IMG/VR virus record: IMGVR_UViG_3300049001_000044
Coordinates: 124,001 to 188,000 of that record
Reading direction: 5' to 3' (one strand)
DNA length: 64,000 bases
Source: a virus
The translations under genes were made by a program, and so were the position numbers. The notes under the pieces were generated by a model. That model saw only the letters and a list, made by a program, of their open reading frames with translations. It was not told the DNA's origin and ran no database searches. Every line of letters begins with the position of its first letter. Positions within the stretch are counted from its first letter, which is position 1. This document shows, one piece after another, positions 58,592 to 64,000 of the stretch.

Positions 58592-60445
58592 TTAACCGAT
58601 GAAGAATGCTGTGTTGCCGAAGTTGACGCCACCGTTACCAGCTTCGTAGTCAGTGATTTGACGAAGCAGCTCAGCGAAGTCTTGGTTCGCTTCTGAGATA
58701 AGCATGTCGCCGTTCAACGTCAATCCGCCGTTAGGACCTGCAACAGAGCCGTATTTAGAGCGGATCATACCCAACGTGTACTTCAGTTCGGCTTCAGCCC
58801 AGCCTTGAATCCACTGCTTAGCCCAACGGTCATTGATCAACTCTTGTTCAGTTCTTTCAATCACGACTTCCAACACCACACGTTCAGATCTGGTTTGAAT
58901 GTCGCGATATAGAGTGAGCTGTCGAGAGGCTTCATCCCAAGTGTACATGATGTTGCCAGCGAAAATCTTCTCAAACATCTCAGCCATCTGCGACACAAGG
59001 TGGATGGAAACCAAGTCGATGTTTTGGCCGTTGTAGAACTGCTCAATGAATGGCTGCGAGTAGATGTTAGAACCACCGAATGCGTTCATCGAGGACTGTG
59101 AAACACGGTGAATCTTCAGTATGTTGACGATCTTGTCAGTGCCTAGGCGCGGATCATTGAGGTAGTAGGTGGACTGATTGTTCTTCACCGTGAAGAGAAT
59201 GTGGCGATGCTGATACGCGTTGTCAGCACGACGACGGAACTCGTCAAGAGCATTATCGATTGCGACGTTGAACTGTTCTTCAGCCAACTCAATGCAGATC
59301 TTTGGCCAACCCATCTGGTTCTTCAGAGTCTTGATGAGGCGCAGGCGCTCATCATAGCTACCGTCGGTGCCAATACCGATCTTGTCAGACGTTGCAGAGC
59401 CTTCGCTGTCAGTATCAGCCTTGTTCCATTTGTCACCATCCCATACCAGCAAATCTCTACCCACGGTCTGATAGAAGAAGTCGCCAATAGTTGGAGGAGC
59501 AGGAGGTTGGTAGTCGCAAACTGTATCGCCGGTAATTGCGGTGGTCCACTCACCCGGGCCTGTCTGGAATTGGAAGAGATTGCCAGTGAATGGCAGCCAC
59601 TGCCCCAATGTGAAGACGTACATCTGAGGGGTTGGCATTGCACCAAGCGGGTCTTGCCCCATGTTGTAAGAGATGTCGCCTGGTTGCGCATCGCTTGGGG
59701 TCTCACGAAGGAACCTACCAAGAGGTACGTAACCTGAACCGAACTTAACACGGGTATTCGATGCATTGCAGTCCACCCACATACCACCTACGAAGAAGAC
59801 AAGCTTGTTGTATGTGATGTCGTAGAAGATATGATTTGGTCCGACAGGTGGCGCCGTACCAACAGGAACAGTATCAGTCGAAGTCTCAAGCCAAGTGCTA
59901 GTAGCGGCGTTCCACACCAGCACTTTGTTCGAGGCATGGTCATAGTACGCTTGACCATTCGATGGGTTGCTTGGAGGAATAGACTGAGCTGGGATAGAGC
60001 CGGCGTAAGTGTCAACACTGCGCTCATTCACCGTGGTTTCGATCGCGTAGGATTGAACGCCAATGGTGAAGTACTGCAGGATGTTGGATGCGGCATGGAT
60101 GGACGCGTAGTAGACCTTGTTAGGATCCACATTCGAGACGTCAACGGACACGATGGTTAGATCATCGTTGAAGTATCCATACGAAGCGGCGATTACTTGA
60201 GCAGTGCCGATCTTGTCAGCAGGTGCTGCGAAATTGGTAGATGGCGTGTAGCGCTTGCCATCCTCTGGGTATTCATCACCAGAGAATCTGCTTTCTGAAA
60301 GCAGGACGACTGCGCCGTCAATCACATCAGAGATTGGATAGGTCCAAGTAACTCTCAGCGAGTTGTTTGGGATTTGCTGGACTTTGACGGTCATCTTGCG
60401 ACCGTCAATCCATAGATCATGAGCGTTGTTTTGGAGGTCAGACAT
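58592..60445 (-). CDS. 13: Neck protein gp13-like with large N-terminal extension
   Basis: 617 residues. The C-terminal 260 residues, with WPKICIELAEEQFNVAIDNA, DEFRRRADNAYQHRH, RSKYGSVAGPNGGLTLNGDM and related segments, match T4 gp13. The N-terminal about 350 residues hold beta-rich repeats including NGQAYYDHASNKVLVWNAAT-type segments (recurring as NHIFYDITYNKLVFF and GDFFYQTVGRDLLVWDGD), as in carbohydrate-binding or adhesin-like modules. Late promoter upstream. Confidence 0.75.
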   Translation of the reverse strand: MSDLQNNAHDLWIDGRKMTVKVQQIPNNSLRVTWTYPISDVIDGAVVLLSESRFSGDEYPEDGKRYTPSTNFAAPADKIGTAQVIAASYGYFNDDLTIVSVDVSNVDPNKVYYASIHAASNILQYFTIGVQSYAIETTVNERSVDTYAGSIPAQSIPPSNPSNGQAYYDHASNKVLVWNAATSTWLETSTDTVPVGTAPPVGPNHIFYDITYNKLVFFVGGMWVDCNASNTRVKFGSGYVPLGRFLRETPSDAQPGDISYNMGQDPLGAMPTPQMYVFTLGQWLPFTGNLFQFQTGPGEWTTAITGDTVCDYQPPAPPTIGDFFYQTVGRDLLVWDGDKWNKADTDSEGSATSDKIGIGTDGSYDERLRLIKTLKNQMGWPKICIELAEEQFNVAIDNALDEFRRRADNAYQHRHILFTVKNNQSTYYLNDPRLGTDKIVNILKIHRVSQSSMNAFGGSNIYSQPFIEQFYNGQNIDLVSIHLVSQMAEMFEKIFAGNIMYTWDEASRQLTLYRDIQTRSERVVLEVVIERTEQELINDRWAKQWIQGWAEAELKYTLGMIRSKYGSVAGPNGGLTLNGDMLISEANQDFAELLRQITDYEAGNGGVNFGNTAFFIG

Positions 60446-60475
60446 TGGAAGCCCTGTCGATATTGTACGATCAGG

Positions 60476-60483
60476 TATTTATC
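60476..60483 (-). promoter_or_regulatory. T4-type late promoter of the gp13 gene
   Basis: Minus strand GATAAATA, 31 nt before the gp13 ATG; overlaps the end of the epimerase gene. Confidence 0.65.
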
Positions 60484-61321
60484 GATCGCTGGGGTAACCG
60501 TTAGCCTTCCATTCTCTTATGTAGTCAAGCACTTTAATTTTTGGTTCCCAACCACTGGGACGCAGGAACTGATTGGCGCAGGTATAGGGAGGATCGCCTG
60601 GCCTAGCGGCACGATATTCGATGTCAAGTGAGGTGTCACGTTGGAACTCTTCAACGATCTCTTTCACCGTGACTGATGCTTCACCACTGCCAAGTTCGTA
60701 AAGATTCCAACCAGGACGAAGCGCCATGTGGTCCATCACCTGAACGAGTCCTTCACAGACATCATCAACGTGCGTATAGTCTCTAATGATCGAACCATCG
60801 CCTTCGATGAAGAAGCCGCGACACGTTGTCAATCCTATCTTGCACTGCTTGACGAGGGTAGTGTAGGAGTAGGCGAACGCTTCACCAGGCCCATACACGT
60901 TGAAAAGACGAACTGAGCATGCGTGAACCTTGTAGGTGTCACGGTATAAGTCCACAAGTTGCTCACCCATTGCTTTCGACAACGCATACGGATTGCGAGC
61001 GAGATTTGCGAACTTAGCAGACGACGATGAGATGAAGATCAGCTTCGTAGTTGGATTCTTACGACAGTACTCCAGCACCTTCGTCAGCGATGTGATGTTG
61101 TTCTCAATGCTACCCGCTGGATCAACAAGTGAGATGCCGAGTCGTGGGGTTGCGGCAAGATGGAAGATGAAGTCCAACTCACCAAACTGGCCCAAGTCTG
61201 TGTCTTGCACCAACTGACCATCAACCTTGTCAATGATGAAGACGTCTTCAGTAATTTCCGAAAGATGGTTAACGAGGCGTGTGCCGATGAAGCCACGCCC
61301 ACCAGTGACTAGGATTCTCAT
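60479..61321 (-). CDS. NAD-dependent sugar epimerase/dehydratase
   Basis: 280 residues from ATG 61321. MRILVTGGRGFIGTRL is the Rossmann NAD site. The catalytic triad is visible as Ser in FISSSSAKF and the YALSK motif (YxxxK). Extended SDR family, acting on nucleotide sugars (GDP-mannose or UDP-glucose type). Sits beside late virion genes, so it may alter a surface sugar of host or virion; substrate unknown. Confidence 0.85.
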   Translation of the reverse strand: MRILVTGGRGFIGTRLVNHLSEITEDVFIIDKVDGQLVQDTDLGQFGELDFIFHLAATPRLGISLVDPAGSIENNITSLTKVLEYCRKNPTTKLIFISSSSAKFANLARNPYALSKAMGEQLVDLYRDTYKVHACSVRLFNVYGPGEAFAYSYTTLVKQCKIGLTTCRGFFIEGDGSIIRDYTHVDDVCEGLVQVMDHMALRPGWNLYELGSGEASVTVKEIVEEFQRDTSLDIEYRAARPGDPPYTCANQFLRPSGWEPKIKVLDYIREWKANGYPSDR

Positions 61322-61782
61322 GAAAATATTACCGTCCCACGTGTTGCAGCAGTGCATGGCAAGATGCCTGCTAGGGTGTCATCGCTAGGCGTGCCATCAA
61401 AACAGAGTGTGGAGATGGAGTGACCTTTACCTGCGTTTGGCCCGCTCAGGAACTTGACTAGACTTCCATCACTGAACTCATACCTTTCTTTCGTCCTACT
61501 ACGAAGGAGTCCGATGTAGAGATCGGAAGGTAGGCTGTCCAGCATCTTACCAAATTCTGCAGCGCGTTCACGCCGGCTTTGAACATTGGTCGATACTACG
61601 AGATGGGTGCGAAGAGGTTGGAAGATTGCTTGCCACAGAATGTAGGCGAGGGATTGCTCCACGCCTGCTTCATTCTGTTCACCTTGCTTGATAGTAGGTG
61701 GTGTGATGCCTAGTTGGGATTCGCAGAAGTACTCAAACGAATCTCTGCAATGGATGAGGGTGAGGAGTTGGGATGGTGACAT
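61318..61782 (-). CDS. Terminase-like paralogue lacking ATPase motifs
   Basis: 154 residues. Aligns by eye with gp17 from residue about 75: SLAYILWQAIF against AMYVIWLTCF, then THLVVSTNVQSRRERAAEFG, KMLDSLP, and GPNAGKGHSISTLCFDGTP against TGRGSSPSFLFIDE. The Walker A lysine region is replaced by QNEAGVEQSL and Walker B DE by FDG. Stops before the nuclease domain. Probably inactive as an ATPase; a regulator or remnant. Late promoter upstream. Confidence 0.55.
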   Translation of the reverse strand: MSPSQLLTLIHCRDSFEYFCESQLGITPPTIKQGEQNEAGVEQSLAYILWQAIFQPLRTHLVVSTNVQSRRERAAEFGKMLDSLPSDLYIGLLRSRTKERYEFSDGSLVKFLSGPNAGKGHSISTLCFDGTPSDDTLAGILPCTAATRGTVIFS

Positions 61783-61788
61783 GGAATT

Positions 61789-61796
61789 TCTAAATA
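61789..61796 (+). promoter_or_regulatory. T4-type late promoter, plus strand
   Basis: TCTAAATA on the plus strand, 28 nt before the ATG at 61825. Back-to-back with the minus-strand motif at 61810. Confidence 0.5.
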
Positions 61797-61809
61797 GTCG
61801 TTTGAGACT

Positions 61810-61817
61810 TATTTAGG
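61810..61817 (-). promoter_or_regulatory. T4-type late promoter
   Basis: Minus strand CCTAAATA, 28 nt before the ATG at 61782. Confidence 0.5.
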
Positions 61818-61824
61818 ATTCACC

Positions 61825-62052
61825 ATGATCAAGGTTCGTGCACGTGCTTGGCCGCACATGTTCAAAGCGGGAGAAACGGTCGAGGCAGTGATTAAGAAGG
61901 TCAACTGCCACGACGTTATGGGAGAGGAGTTGGCGGAGCTTCTACAGAAGTACCACGAAATCAATGGGAGTCATGTTCCAAGGGCGGCAACACAAGCGTT
62001 AATTCCTGTGTTGGTCCGCCATCAGACGAAGGTGTTTGGCAAGAAGCGTTAA
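61825..62052 (+). CDS. Hypothetical small protein, plus strand
   Basis: 75 residues. MIKVRARAWPHMFKAGETVE, basic and helical, ending VRHQTKVFGKKR. Plus-strand gene with its own late promoter, converging on the gene ending at 62049 with four bases of overlap. Function unknown. Confidence 0.65.
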   Translation: MIKVRARAWPHMFKAGETVEAVIKKVNCHDVMGEELAELLQKYHEINGSHVPRAATQALIPVLVRHQTKVFGKKR

Positions 62053-62474
62053 TTGCCTGGCATCAGGGTGATGAGGCCAGAGATTTCACGGTCTTCCTTC
62101 ACCACATTCGGTGCTGGCCAGCTCGACTTGGTTTTGGCTTCCTTCGCCGCATGCTTGATGCGGGCTTTTTCCGCCTTCTCGCGGTCCTTCAATGAACCGA
62201 AGACTGCACGGAAACGGTAGGAGATTTTCAGCACGTCGTCATCGACGGACTCCAACGTGTAGTAGATGTTCTCGAGGGCGTAAAGGGTGGGGTCTTGCGC
62301 CTTGGTTACGCCATGGAATTGTGCGATGATGTTATGGATCTTCTGAAGATCCGGGCCTTTGGCCGACATGACGTTCGCTGCGAGATTTGCGAGATTCGAA
62401 ATGCCCAGCTCCATGTCTTCCCACTTGCTGCCGAGTTTAACTTGGAAGGATTGGCGTTCGATAACTGCAGTCAT
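62049..62474 (-). CDS. Hypothetical protein
   Basis: 141 residues, helical. N-terminal 30 residues contain MTAVIERQSFQVKLGSKW, and a basic stretch (KDREKAEKARIKHAAKEAK) suggests a coiled coil. Preceded by one of the strongest early promoters. Function unknown. Confidence 0.7.
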   Translation of the reverse strand: MTAVIERQSFQVKLGSKWEDMELGISNLANLAANVMSAKGPDLQKIHNIIAQFHGVTKAQDPTLYALENIYYTLESVDDDVLKISYRFRAVFGSLKDREKAEKARIKHAAKEAKTKSSWPAPNVVKEDREISGLITLMPGN

Positions 62475-62510
62475 ACTTGCTCCTTAGAGGATGTGTCAAC
62501 GTGATGAGTA

Positions 62511-62539
62511 ATTATACGTCATTGTGAGGAGCTGAAAAA
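62511..62539 (-). promoter_or_regulatory. Early promoter
   Basis: Minus strand TTTTTC, 17 nt, TATAAT. Confidence 0.7.
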
Positions 62540-62570
62540 CTAGCTGTCTACAATACGACACAGACATATT

Positions 62571-62660
62571 CTGAGACTTACTAGAGGGGCCCAGTGATGA
62601 CAAAAGAGCTTCGATGCTATTACTAACATCGAAGCTCTAGAGGTGCTCTGGGAGGTCCTG
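62571..62660. repeat. Diverged stem-loop element, copy D
   Basis: Shares the AGAGGTGCTC core and the flank GACTTAC with copy A, but its loop holds a terminator. Assigned as a relative, less certain than A-C. Confidence 0.45.
62602..62638 (-). terminator. Intrinsic terminator
   Basis: 12-bp perfect stem AGAGCTTCGATG (62605-62616 and 62627-62638), then TTTTGTC on the minus strand, downstream of the gene ending at 62663. Confidence 0.85.
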
Positions 62661-62662
62661 AC

Positions 62663-63439
62663 TTACACGATGATCAGAGACGTTCCGCATTCACTGCAGA
62701 ATTTAGCCGTCGCTTTGTTCATGTGATGACAGGTCGTGCATTTTGGTTTTGCTTTGACTGTGATCGGCTGCTCAACCTTGCCATTCTCTGTCTCGCCAAG
62801 CAGTTTCAGTACCATGACTTCCTTAACACCATCTCCAGTAAAGCTGGTAGTGTGGAACTTCTGATCACTGACAGATCCTTTTACGGTGATGCCAACATCA
62901 TTCTGTGGCATAGGAGCAGAATAGGAAGTAGCAGATGCCGAAGCAGAGCAGGAGAGAGTGGAGTTGCCTCTGGCAATTAGATCACTGCCACCGTAGGAGG
63001 TGTTGGAAAGCCAGGTGGTGGAGACAGCATCAGCAGATTTGCTAATAGCACCCCTAAACATTGCGCTGTCCCAGTTGATCTGCGGAAGCATCTGCTCGTA
63101 TTCGAACTCGATTCGAACCAGGCCGTCTTCTACGAAGATACCCCTTGCTCGTTCGACGTTGTTGGTGCGTTCGATGAACTTGAACTTGTTACCGCTTTCG
63201 AGATTACCGTTGTCGATGAAGCGTTCCAAGTCAATGCTTTGGTTCGCACGAACAACCAGGCCGTCGCCAGTCACTCGTACACCATCAATGTCGATGTGCA
63301 CAATAGCTCTGCGAGAGTTTAGGTTCTTGAGGGAGATTTGGTATTCAGAATTGAATGGGACGTAGACTTTGTCACCATCGAACTCGCGGAGGACGCGATT
63401 GTTTACCTTGATGGCTGCGGCCATTTTGTTGGAGTACAT
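62663..63439 (-). CDS. Virion or surface protein with C-terminal zinc ribbon
   Basis: 258 residues from ATG 63439 (AAGGAAATAA upstream). IKVNNRVLREFDGDKVYVPF and HIDIDGVRVTGDGLVVRAN recall conserved beta-rich proteins of marine T4-like phages. A Ser-rich middle (about 150-170) and the C-terminal CTTCHHMNKATAKFCSECG zinc ribbon follow. A late promoter lies about 82 nt upstream, so it is likely late and possibly structural. Confidence 0.65.
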   Translation of the reverse strand: MYSNKMAAAIKVNNRVLREFDGDKVYVPFNSEYQISLKNLNSRRAIVHIDIDGVRVTGDGLVVRANQSIDLERFIDNGNLESGNKFKFIERTNNVERARGIFVEDGLVRIEFEYEQMLPQINWDSAMFRGAISKSADAVSTTWLSNTSYGGSDLIARGNSTLSCSASASATSYSAPMPQNDVGITVKGSVSDQKFHTTSFTGDGVKEVMVLKLLGETENGKVEQPITVKAKPKCTTCHHMNKATAKFCSECGTSLIIV

Positions 63440-63500
63440 CAATTTATTTCCTTCTGACGATTCTTAAACCGCTCACAGACTAGGGAGCGCAAAATTAAAG

Positions 63501-63540
63501 TCTGTTGACGTCGATACGGATATTTATCTTCGTCAACAGA
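63501..63540 (-). terminator. Stem-loop containing a late promoter
   Basis: 10-bp arms TCTGTTGACG and CGTCAACAGA around a loop holding GATAAATA. Lies just after the stop at 63547; terminator and promoter elements are combined. Confidence 0.55.
63521..63528 (-). promoter_or_regulatory. T4-type late promoter
   Basis: Minus strand GATAAATA in the loop of the hairpin at 63501-63540, ahead of the gene starting at 63439. Confidence 0.6.
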
Positions 63541-63546
63541 CCTGTG

Positions 63547-63768
63547 TCAGGCGATAGGAGTGAGGGTGCCGAAGTCGTCGATGATCGCCTTTGGATAACT
63601 GATGAACTTCTCGTTCTCAGATGCCCAGTAGCGACCATTGAAGGTGACCTTGCCGTCACGTTCGTGCGTATTATGGAGGGTAGTAGCGAAGCATCGCCAG
63701 AAGGAACCCACTTTCATAACCCACGCGTACGATGATTCACCACTTACGATGATCATGTCGCTGATCAT
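63547..63768 (-). CDS. Hypothetical protein
   Basis: 73 residues from ATG 63768, which overlaps the stop of the next gene upstream (ATGA). Aromatic-rich (SSYAWVMKVGSFWRCF). Function unknown. Confidence 0.65.
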   Translation of the reverse strand: MISDMIIVSGESSYAWVMKVGSFWRCFATTLHNTHERDGKVTFNGRYWASENEKFISYPKAIIDDFGTLTPIA

Positions 63769-64000
63769 ACTGCGAAAGCGATCAGTGCTGCGTAGATGAT
63801 CTTGCAGGCGAAGTGGATAGCTTGATCCGTGTTCAACGTGATTTTGTTCTCGCACTTCAGGAAGTCAGTGAAGCCATGAGCGATGAGTTCGACCGCTGCG
63901 AAAATCAACCCGATGTTTTGGCTACCAGTTGCGAGAGCGGTGACAATGCCGACGAAGCCTGCATGGATAAAGGAGTGGGCGAAGAGTGCGTGCTTCCAAA
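63765..64000 (-). CDS. DUF3307-like membrane protein (partial)
   Basis: The visible C-terminal 77 residues contain WKHALFAHSFIHAGFVGIVT, AAVELIAHGFTDFLKCENKI and AIHFACKIIYAAL, matching the membrane-protein pattern of DUF3307 in T4-like phages. The start lies beyond the window. Function unknown. Confidence 0.6.
   Translation of the reverse strand, partial: WKHALFAHSFIHAGFVGIVTALATGSQNIGLIFAAVELIAHGFTDFLKCENKITLNTDQAIHFACKIIYAALIAFAV

Overview
The window is part of the genome of a large T4-superfamily tailed phage (myovirus) of a Gram-negative host. The evidence is recognisable T4-type replication genes (clamp-loader gp44, UvsW, UvsY, UvsX, gp32, NrdA/NrdB, glutaredoxin, dCMP deaminase) together with T4-type morphogenesis genes (gp17, gp16-like, gp4, gp19, gp18, gp15, gp14-like, gp13). 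Late promoters follow the T4 form NATAAATA. Nearly everything reads on the minus strand in tightly overlapping operons (ATGA and TAATG junctions). Only two genes are on the plus strand (10475-11080 and 61825-62052). No tRNA, rRNA, CRISPR array, integrase or insertion sequence was seen.

Layout. 1-10380: clamp loader fragment, many small and hypothetical genes, membrane, lipo- and secreted proteins, a GroES-like protein, a DnaE-like fragment, dCMP deaminase, Thg1 and an Acb1-type anti-CBASS phosphodiesterase. 10475-16820: a plus-strand gene with a capsid-targeting-like leader, a possible holin, glutaredoxin, ribonucleotide reductase and a GH108 endolysin. 16821-22475: MazG-like protein, UvsW, UvsY, UvsX and gp32. 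22683-28642: zinc ribbons, a Lar-like protein, the last two coenzyme A enzymes (CoaD, CoaE), kinases, two HD hydrolases and a zincin. 28680-35130: a probable cargo region with a PAAR protein, an alpha/beta hydrolase and small membrane or secreted proteins, flanked by repeated stem-loop elements. 35259-61321: late virion genes. 61318-64000: a terminase-like paralogue without ATPase motifs, a zinc-ribbon protein and a DUF3307-like fragment.

The most striking feature is in the late region. Between the T4-type neck, tail and terminase genes sit about 15 genes whose proteins begin with a leader close to MRFKxYLxE. It resembles the T4 capsid-targeting sequence (as in internal proteins and Alt) that the prohead protease gp21 cuts after [L/I]xE. 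A sixteenth such gene is at 10475. Behind these leaders are putative enzymes: six tandem and four further ADP-ribosyltransferase-like proteins (one fused to a GNAT-like domain), an amidoligase-like protein, a HExxH protein and a P-loop kinase. I infer a large set of capsid-packaged proteins injected with the DNA, an expanded version of the T4 Alt/IP system.

Regulation. At least ten early promoters share AGTTTNNN then 17 nt then TANAAT. Several have the -10 inside a palindrome, and two place it 5 nt before an ATG, suggesting leaderless mRNAs. Three or four intergenic regions share a long stem-loop element placed between a terminator or gene end and the next promoter or gene. All functional calls rest on reading the sequence; no database search was run.
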